64,000 nt of DNA from Acinetobacter indicus CIP 110367 (GCF_000488255.1 NZ_KI530755.1:437064-501063), one strand, 5' to 3'; positions 16,342 to 24,685 are shown, counted from the first letter of the stretch. Translations and numbers: made by a program. Notes: a model not told the origin generated them from the letters alone.

Positions 16342-17634
16342 ATGAAAATTTTAAAATCAACAGATCAAAGTTTCGAAAATTCACTTTCAGAATTACTCAG
16401 TTTTGAAACCGTTACCGATGCTCAATTGGTCACTACCGTAGATCAGATTATCCAGGCAGTCCGAGTGGGAGGTGATGATCAGTTATTAAAATATACGCAG
16501 CAATTTGATCAGCATCCGGCACTTGAGTTTTCAGAACTGGTTTTGTCACCAGAGATGCTAAAAAATGCATTTGATGAATTGGGGGATGAGGTCAAAAATG
16601 CGTTGGAATTTGCTGCTCAACGCATTAGAAAATTTCATGAAGCACAACTACAGTCAGGTTGGACGATTGAAGATCAATTTGGTAATACCTTGGGACAAAA
16701 GGTGACTCCTTTAGATCGTGTTGGGATTTATGTACCCGGAGGTTTAGCATCATATCCTTCATCAGGGCTGATGAATGCGATTCCTGCAATGGTTGCTGGT
16801 GTTAGTGAAATCATTATGGTTGTACCTGCACCTAAAAGAAAACTGAATCAATTGGTATTGGCGGCGGCCTATCTTGCAGGTGTTGATCAGGTCTTTACTA
16901 TAGGCGGTGCACAAGCCGTAGCGGCTCTAGCGTATGGCACTGAAAGTATTCCTCGTGTAGATAAAATTACCGGGCCGGGCAATAAATATGTAGCTGCTGC
17001 AAAACGAGCTGTATTTGGGCAGGTGGGGATAGATATGATTGCAGGACCCTCTGAAATTGCGGTTTATGCTGAATCGGACTGTAATCCAGAATGGCTTGCC
17101 ATGGATTTGCTATCCCAAGCAGAGCATGATCCTGTAGCACAGGCCATTTTTATTACTGATGATGAACAGGTATTGCAACAGGTTCATACTGCTTTACATC
17201 AGCATTTAGAAGTACTGCCTAGAGGAGATATCGCACGAGAATCGATTAATAATCGTGGAGCAATGATTCTTGTTCGGGATCGAGCAGAGGGCATTGATGT
17301 GATTAATCGAATTGCTCCTGAGCAGCTCCAGCTCTGTGTTGAGCAACAAATTGCGCAAGATATGACGGCGGGTATTCGTCATGCGGGGGCTATTTTCATT
17401 GGAAAGTATACTGTCGAAGCCGTTGGTGATTACTGCGCTGGACCGAACCATGTTTTGCCGACTTCAGGAACTGCACGGTTTTCATCACCTTTGGGAGTAT
17501 ATGATTTTCAAAAGAGATCCAGTTTGATCATGTGTTCTGAGCAAGGTGTTAAACCACTGGCACACGTCGCTGACATTCTCGCTCAACAGGAAAATTTAGA
17601 TGCCCATGCACGTTCGGCCCGTTATCGTACTTAA
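16342..17634 (+). CDS. hisD: histidinol dehydrogenase, metal-island copy
   Basis: A 430-aa HisD, which oxidises histidinol to histidine in two NAD-dependent steps. Visible: [38 protein letters not shown], the catalytic/zinc segment LLSQAEHDP with Gln, Glu and His, [10 protein letters not shown] and [10 protein letters not shown]. The frame also has a GTG at 16339; I chose ATG 16342. No SD is visible upstream, because the IS66 copy ends 9 bp before the ATG, so the native leader is gone and expression must come from the element or be weak. There are no other his genes here. Histidine chelates Ni, Co and Zn, which could explain its presence among metal pumps. Confidence 0.9.
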   Translation: MKILKSTDQSFENSLSELLSFETVTDAQLVTTVDQIIQAVRVGGDDQLLKYTQQFDQHPALEFSELVLSPEMLKNAFDELGDEVKNALEFAAQRIRKFHEAQLQSGWTIEDQFGNTLGQKVTPLDRVGIYVPGGLASYPSSGLMNAIPAMVAGVSEIIMVVPAPKRKLNQLVLAAAYLAGVDQVFTIGGAQAVAALAYGTESIPRVDKITGPGNKYVAAAKRAVFGQVGIDMIAGPSEIAVYAESDCNPEWLAMDLLSQAEHDPVAQAIFITDDEQVLQQVHTALHQHLEVLPRGDIARESINNRGAMILVRDRAEGIDVINRIAPEQLQLCVEQQIAQDMTAGIRHAGAIFIGKYTVEAVGDYCAGPNHVLPTSGTARFSSPLGVYDFQKRSSLIMCSEQGVKPLAHVADILAQQENLDAHARSARYRT

Positions 17635-17654
17635 TCAATTTATTTAATTAGAAA

Positions 17655-18089
17655 ATGTTGGTTTATATCGGTTTATTTCTGAGTGCATTTGGTGCAGCGA
17701 CTTTGCTACCTTTACAGTCAGAAGCAGTCCTAGTCGGACTGTTATCTATGAAAACATATTCAGTGGGCTTTCTATTAATGGTCGCTACCTTTGGTAATGT
17801 TCTAGGTTCATGTGTAAATTGGTGGTTAGGTTTAAAAATTGAAATGCATAAGGATAAGAGTTGGTTTCCTGTAAAAAGGGAACAGATTATTCATGCTCAA
17901 GCACTATATGCAAAATATGGATCATGGACTTTATTATTGAGCTGGGTTCCTATCGTTGGTGATCCAGCAACATTGGTCAGTGGAATTTTGAAGGAAAAAT
18001 TTATTCGGTTTTTAATTATAGTTACGATAGCTAAAGGTGGGCGGTATTTCGTCATTTATCTCATTTATTATAATATTTTTGCTATTTAA
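17655..18089 (+). CDS. YqaA-like (DedA/VTT-type) membrane protein
   Basis: A 144-aa integral membrane protein of the YqaA type, a short relative of the DedA/SNARE-associated family. Marks: LPLQSEAVLVGLL near the N terminus, FGNVLGSCVNWWLG in the second helix, YAKYGSWTLLLSWVPIVGDPATLVSGIL in the centre and KGGRYFVIYLIYY at the end. DedA-type proteins act in lipid or ion movement across the inner membrane; the role of YqaA is unclear. It starts 20 bp after hisD and probably shares its transcript. Confidence 0.85.
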   Translation: MLVYIGLFLSAFGAATLLPLQSEAVLVGLLSMKTYSVGFLLMVATFGNVLGSCVNWWLGLKIEMHKDKSWFPVKREQIIHAQALYAKYGSWTLLLSWVPIVGDPATLVSGILKEKFIRFLIIVTIAKGGRYFVIYLIYYNIFAI

Positions 18090-18102
18090 CTTTTTATCTT
18101 GG

Positions 18103-18122
18103 TTAAATTGTGTACAATTTAA
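18103..18122. promoter_or_regulatory. 9-bp inverted repeat upstream of the YHYH peptide gene
   Basis: TTAAATTGTGTACAATTTAA is a perfect inverted repeat: arms TTAAATTGT and ACAATTTAA around GT. It begins 13 bp after the yqaA-like stop and 56 bp before the YHYH start, where an operator or promoter would lie. It does not match the RcnR-type operator at 18626. I infer a dimeric repressor site, unproven. Confidence 0.45.
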
Positions 18123-18158
18123 ATTCTAATTTTAAGTCATTTAACGGGGATAATACTA

Positions 18159-18284
18159 ATGAAAAAGATCTTAATACTTTGCTTATTAACATCATTGACC
18201 ACAATAGTTAGCGCACACTCTGGTGGTACTAACTCTCAAGGCTGTCATACCAATAGTAAAACTGGTGATTATCATTGTCATTAA
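18159..18284 (+). CDS. YHYH-type secreted peptide
   Basis: A 41-aa ORF with a clear SD (GGGGA, 18145-18149). Residues 1-19 form a signal peptide (KKILILCLLTSLTTIVSA); the mature peptide is only about 22 residues: HSGGTNSQGCHTNSKTGDYH followed by CH. It matches the small 'YHYH domain' proteins, with two Cys and four His well placed to bind a metal ion. Its place between the metal genes supports a periplasmic metal-binding role. A strong terminator follows. The ORF is easy to miss because of its size. Confidence 0.8.
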   Translation: MKKILILCLLTSLTTIVSAHSGGTNSQGCHTNSKTGDYHCH

Positions 18285-18294
18285 AAATTTGATC

Positions 18295-18332
18295 AGCCTT
18301 AGCACTTCAAAAAGAAGTGCTAAGGCTTGTGT
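18295..18332. terminator. bidirectional terminator between YHYH gene and rcnR-like gene
   Basis: AGCCTTAGCACTTC (18295-18308), loop AAAAA, GAAGTGCTAAGGCT (18314-18327): a perfect 14-bp stem between two converging genes. The T-rich tracts are short on both sides (TTGTGTCTTATA on +, TGATCAAATTTTTA on -), but stem strength and position support termination. Confidence 0.8.
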
Positions 18333-18333
18333 C

Positions 18334-18603
18334 TTATAAATAGCGTTTTATTAATTTTAAAAACTCCTGTAATTCATCTTCATTGACATGTTCATGTTGA
18401 TTGGCCAAAACATGTTCACGTAAATGCTGTTCTATAAGTTCATTCATCAAACCATTGATTGCGCCTTTAATCGCTGCAACTTGCTGTAATACCTCTATAC
18501 ATGAACTTTCTGGGTTCAATAATTTCTGTTCTATGGCTTGAGTTTGACCTTGTATCCGACGTACTCGATTAAGAACTTTTTTATTTTCGGTTAAATGGGA
18601 CAT
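18334..18603 (-). CDS. rcnR: RcnR-like Ni/Co-sensing repressor (CsoR/RcnR family)
   Basis: An 89-aa all-helical repressor of the CsoR/RcnR/FrmR family. The four metal-ligand positions of nickel/cobalt sensor RcnR are all present at the same numbers: His3, Cys35, His60 and His64 (MSH, SSCIEV, EQHLREH). This separates it from copper sensors (Cys-His-Cys) and formaldehyde sensors. It is divergent from the cation diffusion facilitator at 18660, and the 56-bp gap holds a TACT/AGTA operator (18626-18640). Expected action: the apo form represses, and Ni or Co binding releases the DNA. The RcnR/DmeR distinction within the family cannot be settled here. Confidence 0.88.
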   Translation of the reverse strand: MSHLTENKKVLNRVRRIQGQTQAIEQKLLNPESSCIEVLQQVAAIKGAINGLMNELIEQHLREHVLANQHEHVNEDELQEFLKLIKRYL

Positions 18604-18624
18604 GGTATTTCAACTTAAAAAAAT

Positions 18625-18641
18625 ATACTATGGGGGAGTAT
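18625..18641. promoter_or_regulatory. RcnR-type operator
   Basis: ATACTATGGGGGAGTAT at 18625-18641 has the TACT-G tract-AGTA arrangement known for RcnR-family operators (G tract flanked by inverted TACT/AGTA). It lies between the divergent repressor and transporter genes, where it could control both. Confidence 0.8.
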
Positions 18642-18659
18642 TATTGACAGCAACCTAAA

Positions 18660-19652
18660 ATGCAATCATCGACTGAAATTAATCGTAAACATTCTCATCA
18701 ATTTGATGAGGGCAATCCGTTGGCACAGAAAAAAATTTTAATTGCGACCATTTTGACTGGTGTCATGATGGTGTTTGAAATTTTTGGAGGATGGTTTTTT
18801 AATTCCATGGCCTTGCTCGCTGATGGATGGCATATGAGTTCTCATATGTTAGCACTCGGACTAGCCTATTTAGCTTATCGTGTAGCACGTAAATATGCAG
18901 ATGATCCACGTTTTTGCTTTGGCACATGGAAAATTGAAATATTAGCGGGTTATTCGAGTGCAATTTTGCTGATGGTCGTTGCTGTGTTTATGGGAATCCA
19001 ATCAATTGAAAGATTATTTAACCCAGTCAATATTCACTATAATGAAGCGATTGCAATCGCCGTCATTGGTTTGATTATCAATTTTGTCTGCGCGTGGCTA
19101 TTACATGAAGGCGGCCATCACCATCATCACCATCATCACGGTCATGATCATGACCACCATCATCATGATCACCACCATGGGCATGAACATCATGAAAATG
19201 AAGAGCATGACTTAAACCAAAAAGCTGCATTTTTACATGTAGTCGCAGATGCAGTGACATCTGTACTTGCCATTATTGCCTTATTTGCAGGTAAGTATTT
19301 TGGATGGGATTTTTTAGATGCAGTGCTCGGTATCGTCGGTGCAATACTGGTTGCAAAATGGTCTTGGGGACTGATTCGAGATACAGGTAAAACTTTGCTT
19401 GATGCTGAAATGGAGCATCCTGTCGTAGATGAAATTAGAGAAGTGATTGAAGAGCTTGATCCTCAGCTTGAGATTACTGATTTGCATGTATGGAAAGTTG
19501 GTCGTGGCAAGTTTTCTTGTATTCTTTCTTTAGATAGTCAGAATTCAGCAATTACAGCAGATGTAGTGCGTAAAGCTCTTTCAATTCATGAAGAAGTGGT
19601 TCATGTGTCGGTAGAAATTAATAGCAATTTCAAGCTTTCAGCAGCAGTTTAA
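18660..19652 (+). CDS. dmeF: DmeF-like cation diffusion facilitator with long His stretch
   Basis: A 330-aa CDF transporter exporting divalent cations (Co, Ni in DmeF; Zn in others). TM2 has ALLADGWHMSSHMLALGLAY, with the Asp and His of the transport site in the form seen in DmeF/CzcD proteins; TM5 has HVVADAVTSVLAI with the matching site. A cytoplasmic loop starting at residue 153 begins with eight consecutive His and has more than 20 His in 33 residues. The C-terminal domain has the ITDLHVWKVGRGKFS pattern. No good SD is seen before the ATG; the operator lies 20 bp upstream, so the transcript leader may be very short. Regulated by the divergent RcnR-like protein. Confidence 0.88.
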   Translation: MQSSTEINRKHSHQFDEGNPLAQKKILIATILTGVMMVFEIFGGWFFNSMALLADGWHMSSHMLALGLAYLAYRVARKYADDPRFCFGTWKIEILAGYSSAILLMVVAVFMGIQSIERLFNPVNIHYNEAIAIAVIGLIINFVCAWLLHEGGHHHHHHHHGHDHDHHHHDHHHGHEHHENEEHDLNQKAAFLHVVADAVTSVLAIIALFAGKYFGWDFLDAVLGIVGAILVAKWSWGLIRDTGKTLLDAEMEHPVVDEIREVIEELDPQLEITDLHVWKVGRGKFSCILSLDSQNSAITADVVRKALSIHEEVVHVSVEINSNFKLSAAV

Positions 19653-19665
19653 ATCAACTAATAAA

Positions 19666-19700
19666 ATGAGCAAGATGAATGTCCTGCTCATAGATTTTTT
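19666..19700 (+). terminator. terminator after dmeF
   Basis: ATGAGCA (19666-19672) pairs with TGCTCAT (19685-19691) and AGATTTTTT follows. It lies between converging genes and overlaps the last bases of chrA. Confidence 0.65.
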
Positions 19701-21045
19701 ATATGTTGAGTTGGATGATTAATCCTAAAACAGCAGCAAAACCAATCACTCTTAATACACTTTGATTAAATTTAAATAGAGCAATACAAGCTGCTAAAGT
19801 AATGGATGCAGCAATATAGTCAAACTGTCCTTCAAATCCTTTTGGCCACAATACGTGATATGCGAAGAATAATGCGAGATTAAGAATTACACCTACTACA
19901 GCCGCTGTAATTGCAGTAAGTGGAGCTGTAAACTTAATCTGATTATGAGTTGATTCAATCACTGGCGCTCCACCTAATATAAAAATGAATGAAAAAAGAA
20001 AAGTAAACCATGTCACAATGGTTGCTCCCAATGCACCAGCCAAAAACTTATGATCTGGTCCTAGCAGATCCAGATTGTATCCCCCCATAAACCCAACAAA
20101 AGCGACCACCATAATAAGGGGGCCAGGTGTACTTTCACCCAATGCTAAACCGTCAATCATTTGTGTGGGTTTAAGCCATCCATAGAAATTCACAGCACCT
20201 TGATAAACATAAGGTAGTACTGCATAAGCACCGCCAAAGGTCATAAGTGCTGCTTTAGTAAAGAACCACGCCATTTGTGTATAAGCATGAGTCCAGCCGT
20301 AAATTGACGTAAGTAGCAATATAGGCAGACACCAGAGCAGGGCAGAAATGATTAGAAGCTTAATGAGTCTGGGCCATTTAAAGATCGCATGTTCAGGTGT
20401 TGGAGTGTCATCATCAATGATGGCTTTACCGTAAGTTTTAGAACTGCCTTGATGAGTGTTTCCAATGAATAGGCTTGGATCAAATTTACTGAGCATGTAA
20501 CCGCTCATTGCTGCAAGTAAAACAATTAAAGGGAAGGGAACATTGAAGGCAAAGATTAAAACAAAGGCAATGCACGCTATAGCATACATATATTTATTTT
20601 TTAGCGACTTACTGCCAATTCGATAGGTTGCGTGAAAGACAATAGCTGTCACGGCGGGTTTGATACCATAAAACAGCCCGGCAATAACGGGTAGATTGCC
20701 GAATTTTGCATAGATCCAAGACAGCGTGATAAGAATGATGAGCGATGGCAGAATAAAAAATAATCCGGCTATAAGACCACCTTTGGTTTTATGCATTAAC
20801 CAGCCGATATAAGTCGCTAATTGCTGTGCTTCAGGCCCTGGTAGCAACATGCAGTAATTCAAAGCATGCATAAAGCGCTTTTCTGAGATCCATTTTTTTT
20901 GTTCAACAAGCTCTTGATGCATGACTGCGATTTGACCAGCTGGGCCTCCAAAGCTGATAAATCCTAATTTTAGCCAAAATATAAACGCTGCTTTAAAGCT
21001 AACGTCTGGAATAGTTTCTGTTTTATCTTCTTGTAGATTATTCAT
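19699..21045 (-). CDS. chrA: chromate efflux transporter ChrA
   Basis: A 448-aa bidomain chromate transporter of the CHR family. The N-terminal half carries LGFISFGGPAGQIAVMHQE and LLPGPEAQQLATYIGW; the C-terminal half carries ALMTFGGAYAVLPYVYQ and LALGESTPGPLIMVVAFVGF. About ten TM helices are predicted by eye. ChrA exports chromate, driven by the proton motive force. The start codon overlaps the chrB stop (ATGA, 21042-21045), so the two are co-translated. Confidence 0.95.
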   Translation of the reverse strand: MNNLQEDKTETIPDVSFKAAFIFWLKLGFISFGGPAGQIAVMHQELVEQKKWISEKRFMHALNYCMLLPGPEAQQLATYIGWLMHKTKGGLIAGLFFILPSLIILITLSWIYAKFGNLPVIAGLFYGIKPAVTAIVFHATYRIGSKSLKNKYMYAIACIAFVLIFAFNVPFPLIVLLAAMSGYMLSKFDPSLFIGNTHQGSSKTYGKAIIDDDTPTPEHAIFKWPRLIKLLIISALLWCLPILLLTSIYGWTHAYTQMAWFFTKAALMTFGGAYAVLPYVYQGAVNFYGWLKPTQMIDGLALGESTPGPLIMVVAFVGFMGGYNLDLLGPDHKFLAGALGATIVTWFTFLFSFIFILGGAPVIESTHNQIKFTAPLTAITAAVVGVILNLALFFAYHVLWPKGFEGQFDYIAASITLAACIALFKFNQSVLRVIGFAAVLGLIIQLNI

Positions 21046-21968
21046 GAGTTGTCACCACTAAAGTTGGTGTAAAGACCATCAAAAATGTGATTGGAGAGTT
21101 GAACGAACTGATTGTCATCCGTGATGCTTAATTTTAATCCATGCAATACTTTTTCAAAGCCGATAGCTTCAGGCGGCTCATTTCCTCCAACATCCAGGTA
21201 ATGGACTATTTCAGCAACTTTTTTAAGTGCATGATTTGCAAGATTGAAGCTATGCAATAAAACTTCAAAAGATACAAATTCATTAACATGGGTAAATGTG
21301 GCACCATCAAAATCAAATCCAATTGCCTCTGGTGGGCAATCGTTAATATTGTTGAGCCAAACAAAAGTTGGGTTTTGATCAATAAATTTCTGAATGAGCC
21401 AAGCACAAGCTAAGCGATCGATCCAAGGTCGTTTACGTGTAGCCCAAATTCTGTTTTGGTAATCAGACTTTTGTAAAAGAGGAATGAGATTGGAAGATGT
21501 GTGTGGTTCATCAATTTCTCCTAATCTCGCAATCACTCCTTCTAAATGAGTTAATTCATTCAATACTTTTATTTGTAAGGTATTGGGGAAATAGTCGATA
21601 TCAACTAATGTGTTTAAATTTTTTCTAAGCTTACGAACTTGTTTTAAAATAATTTTTTTTTGGTCTGGGTCAAGATTGTTGCTGAGTTCTAAAATTTCAT
21701 TACTGATGGCTTGGTAGTCTTCAGTTCTATCAAATAAAGTAGAGAGATCTAAATTATCAGGTATTTCCGATTCAAAAATATATGCGCTACCATGCTCATT
21801 TAAATGGTCAGTCACAATTTCTTCGAACTTAGAAGAATAAAGTGAAGGCAGCAAATATACCCCATCTCTTAATGTAGCTGCTCCGTGAGCCTTCAGGGAG
21901 CGCCATATTCGCATCCTAGCAGTCGTACTATGACTGGGTAATGATGAGACTAAAATTGAAATTATCAT
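21042..21968 (-). CDS. chrB: ChrB chromate-resistance protein
   Basis: A 308-aa ChrB. The N-terminal part (ILVSSLPSHSTTARMRIWRS, then GVYLLPS) matches the ChrB N domain; the C-terminal domain has the signature RKRPWIDRLACAWLIQKFID and a later HYLDVGG. ChrB controls chromate-inducible expression of chrA and has been proposed to have enzymatic activity. It is the first gene of the chrBA pair and reads toward dmeF. Confidence 0.92.
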   Translation of the reverse strand: MIISILVSSLPSHSTTARMRIWRSLKAHGAATLRDGVYLLPSLYSSKFEEIVTDHLNEHGSAYIFESEIPDNLDLSTLFDRTEDYQAISNEILELSNNLDPDQKKIILKQVRKLRKNLNTLVDIDYFPNTLQIKVLNELTHLEGVIARLGEIDEPHTSSNLIPLLQKSDYQNRIWATRKRPWIDRLACAWLIQKFIDQNPTFVWLNNINDCPPEAIGFDFDGATFTHVNEFVSFEVLLHSFNLANHALKKVAEIVHYLDVGGNEPPEAIGFEKVLHGLKLSITDDNQFVQLSNHIFDGLYTNFSGDNS

Positions 21969-22912
21969 GTAATAAACCTAACATTTTTTGTAGAGATTAA
22001 TACATTTTTTTGATTTGATAAATTTAATATTTATGCATTTTTTATCAAAATTTCTTATATATAAAATTTAAAGTGAATAGTTGAGAGATTTATCAACTAT
22101 ATGTGATTCTGCAGCTGAGTAAGCTTATCGTATTATGGGGGTAGACTAATCAAAGTAGAAAGTAGATTGGGGGCAAACGATTTCTTATTTTTCACGACTG
22201 TATTATGGTATCGGGTAGATCAATATCGATTATGGAGATAGTATTCATTTGTTTAAGACTTATATTTTTTCTTGCATGTAGGAGGATATTGATTCTAGTT
22301 AAAGCTGGAAGTCTAGAAGTCGATACCAGCAGAATTTTGGCGATTATTCCTAATCCTAATTAAATTTTCTACTGTTTTTGTTGCAAATAGCTTTTACACC
22401 ATTTTTACACCTTAATATATTTATTTGTCTTTAACTTATTATAATTTATGTAAATATTTTATTTTTGTGTCCAATCCATCATGGGGGCCACGGAAATTCT
22501 TGGCAGTTGGATATTTTCAAGCGTATTTACATTTGACATTCAACAGCAAACCTTGCAACGATGGGAAACAAAACTGAGGCGCTATTCGCACAGATTGGGC
22601 AGCACAAGGCAGAGGGTTTTACTCACATCCACCGGGCGTGCAGGGGCGAGATAGTAGCACAAAATCTGGCTGACGAAAAAAGATTGTTATTGGCTGTCCG
22701 CAGGCGTGCGGGTGAATATTCATATTTTAGCCTGCTGTTATTTTAACTGTTATATTGTTAAAATATAAATTATAATTATTGATATTAAGCTTGAGTTATT
22801 TTATAAATTAAATGAATACTCTCGAAAATGATCTTTAAATTCAATTAGAATATATAATCAAAATACATATATAATCCTCTTAAGAAAAATAAAAATAATA
22901 AAATTAATTCAC
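21969..22912. other. AT-rich stretch without a recognised gene
   Basis: About 940 bp between chrB and the IS5-family element. Bases 21969-22080 should hold the chrB promoter. The stretch 22471-22740 has higher GC than its surroundings and contains two short overlapping ORFs (22561-22746, 61 aa; and one from the ATG at ~22481) that resemble nothing I know. A short TTG ORF at 22289 has an AGGAGG ahead of it but gives only 24 residues. I read the area as decayed mobile DNA at the island edge. Confidence 0.5.
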
Positions 22913-22921
22913 TGGAAAAAG

Positions 22922-23960
22922 GGCTTTGTTGCACAAAGATTTGAAATGCAAAGCGCCCCTAATTGAGCCAAATTTAAGGCGTAACTTGGGTAAGTGGTCG
23001 ACCTAATTCCGTAAATCTGTTGAGGACTGCTACACGTGCATGAATCTCATTCACCTGACTAGGAAAGCTTCTTGCCATTAATTTATCGCCTAATAATTTG
23101 ATGCAATGCATCTTGGTTTCCACCAAACTGCGGCGATGATAGCCTGACCATTTTTTCCATAGTGTCCTGCCTAAACGTTTAACTGTTCGAAGTAATTCAT
23201 TTCGCGCTAGCGAGCTACTCTTTGTATCTTTCCATGGTTTCGCATTTTTTCTAGGTGGAATCACTGCATGCGCTTGCCGATCTGCAATGACCTGACGGCA
23301 TTGCTTGGTGTCATAAGCTCCATCGGTATAAACAGAGTCAATCTGCTCATCTTGTGGAATCTGATTAAGTAAATCACCAAGCACCTGTGAATCACTGACA
23401 TTATTGGTTGTAAGCTGAACTGCTCGTATTTGTAGGGTTTTAGCATCTATACCAATATGAAGTTTACGCCATTGGCGACGATATTCAGGTCCATGTTTCT
23501 TGCGTTTCCATTCGCCCTCACCTAGAAACTTCATGCCTGTAGAGTCCATGAGTAGATGCAGCCCATCACTACTTTTTTGGTAGCTGATTGCAATATCAAT
23601 ATGCTTTTGTCTTCTACAAAGCGTGGTGTAATCTGGAGCTATCCAATTTAATCCGCAAAGTTTAATCAGACTTTGCACAAAGCCAGTGACCATACGTAAA
23701 GACAGACGGAATAAGGATTTAATCATTAAGCAGCATTGGATGGCTGCGTCGGAGTAGGTTTGATTTCGCCCTTGTTTGCCTTTTGATGGCGCATACCATT
23801 GCGTAGCAGGATCAAACCAAATGGCAATATTTCCGCGACTCATGAGTGCTCGGTTATATGCGGGCCAATTGGTTGTGCGGTAGATTTTGTGTGTAGGCTT
23901 CTTCATTTGAAAATTATATCGCTGAAAAAGCCTTTACAGATAGGTTTGTGCAACAAAGCC
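22922..23960 (-). mobile_element. IS5-family element (IS903-like group), complete copy
   Basis: A 1039-bp element with 16-bp inverted ends GGCTTTGTTGCACAAA and a perfect 9-bp target duplication TGGAAAAAG on each side (22913-22921 and 23961-23969). The 9-bp duplication and single transposase gene fit the IS903 group of the IS5 family. It is the inverted partner of the truncated copy at 1-839. Because both flanks of this copy carry the same duplication, it inserted on its own here. Confidence 0.95.
22974..23906 (-). CDS. IS5-family transposase, complete
   Basis: A 310-aa DDE transposase starting MKKPTHKIYRTTNWPAYNRA. The N-terminal region (GNIAIWFD, then YAPSKGKQGRNQTYSDAAIQ) is the DNA-binding half found in IS903-type proteins; the catalytic Asp residues lie in MDSTGMKF and YTDGAYD and the Glu in RRSLVETKMH. 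The frame is intact, so the element could be active. It nearly equals the truncated copy at 2-787. Confidence 0.95.
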   Translation of the reverse strand: MKKPTHKIYRTTNWPAYNRALMSRGNIAIWFDPATQWYAPSKGKQGRNQTYSDAAIQCCLMIKSLFRLSLRMVTGFVQSLIKLCGLNWIAPDYTTLCRRQKHIDIAISYQKSSDGLHLLMDSTGMKFLGEGEWKRKKHGPEYRRQWRKLHIGIDAKTLQIRAVQLTTNNVSDSQVLGDLLNQIPQDEQIDSVYTDGAYDTKQCRQVIADRQAHAVIPPRKNAKPWKDTKSSSLARNELLRTVKRLGRTLWKKWSGYHRRSLVETKMHCIKLLGDKLMARSFPSQVNEIHARVAVLNRFTELGRPLTQVTP

Positions 23961-24123
23961 TGGAAAAAGTGACAATCAATTCACAAATTATAGTTGTTAT
24001 TTGATTTGTTTAAAAAAATATGTAATTCCAATGTAACAAGACGCGCTTTTCTTGCAAAATATCTATTAAATACTACATAAAATTACGCAAAATCCTTCAA
24101 TATAACTATATTCAGAATAATAA

Positions 24124-24567
24124 ATGGATGATCATATGCCCCAGTATATTAAACTTTCTGAAATAATCTATAGAAATGTCGAGCAAAATAAGGACTTTAG
24201 AGGAGATATTATCAATGATTTAAATATGTTAATGATTGAGCTGCGTGCTGAAATCAAAAAAACACGTCTTAAATTATTGGTCAATTGCATCGACTTTAAT
24301 GAGCTGATGGTCAACCCTTTATATGCCAACGAGCTGAAACTGGATTTGAGCATTGTGCCAAAAAGCAGCAATAAAGAAGAGTTTATACTCTGGTTGGCGA
24401 CATTTATTCAGAAAATTACCGTTGATGAAGATCAGCCGAAGATCCCAAAGGGAAAGAAGATCAAAGTGCCCTTAATGAGCTTAGAACCGCTGGATATTGC
24501 AGCCCCTCCACAGATCTCGAGTGACAAGGAGCTGGAGTGGTATCAAACGGCGCAGATTGCAGATTAA
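24124..24567 (+). CDS. hypothetical protein beside the IS5-family element
   Basis: A 147-aa protein, not recognised. It is probably cytoplasmic: no signal peptide or TM helix, a charged helical N-terminal half (EIIYRNVEQNKDFRGDIIND, later ELRAEIKKTRLK) and a Pro/Lys-rich segment (PKIPKGKKIKVPLMSLEPLD) before the C terminus. The ATG at 24124 has no strong SD; ATG 24139 is an alternative. A long terminator follows. The IS element lies about 160 bp upstream and may have displaced its regulatory region. Confidence 0.6.
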   Translation: MDDHMPQYIKLSEIIYRNVEQNKDFRGDIINDLNMLMIELRAEIKKTRLKLLVNCIDFNELMVNPLYANELKLDLSIVPKSSNKEEFILWLATFIQKITVDEDQPKIPKGKKIKVPLMSLEPLDIAAPPQISSDKELEWYQTAQIAD

Positions 24568-24625
24568 GGTGAGAGGAAAGCACTATGTACATCAAGTTTT
24601 AATCTGAATCTCATCCATCTATTCA

Positions 24626-24658
24626 AACAAAAGGGAAGCCATTGGCTTCCCTTTTGTT
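24626..24658. terminator. bidirectional terminator before katE 3' end
   Basis: AACAAAAGGGAAGCC (24626-24640), loop ATT, GGCTTCCCTTTTGTT (24644-24658). A perfect 15-bp stem with A tracts before and T tracts after serves both the hypothetical gene at 24124 and katE coming from the right. Confidence 0.9.
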
Positions 24659-24685
24659 GATTCAGCTTGTATGAGTGCAGGACAA

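Noticed and set aside
19078..19260. His/Asp-rich minus-strand ORF inside dmeF
   Set aside because: Repeats of CAT/GAT in the His-rich loop give a His/Asp-rich frame on the opposite strand as well; it is a shadow.
22130..22175. G5 tracts resembling RcnR-type operators (ATTATGGGGGTAGA, GATTGGGGGCAAA)
   Set aside because: The flanking TACT/AGTA half-sites are missing, and they are not placed next to a start codon.
1..23960. Composite transposon made of the two inverted IS5-type copies around the metal genes
   Set aside because: The right copy has its own 9-bp duplication (TGGAAAAAG) at both ends, so it inserted alone. The left copy's outer flank is outside the window, so joint transposition has no support.
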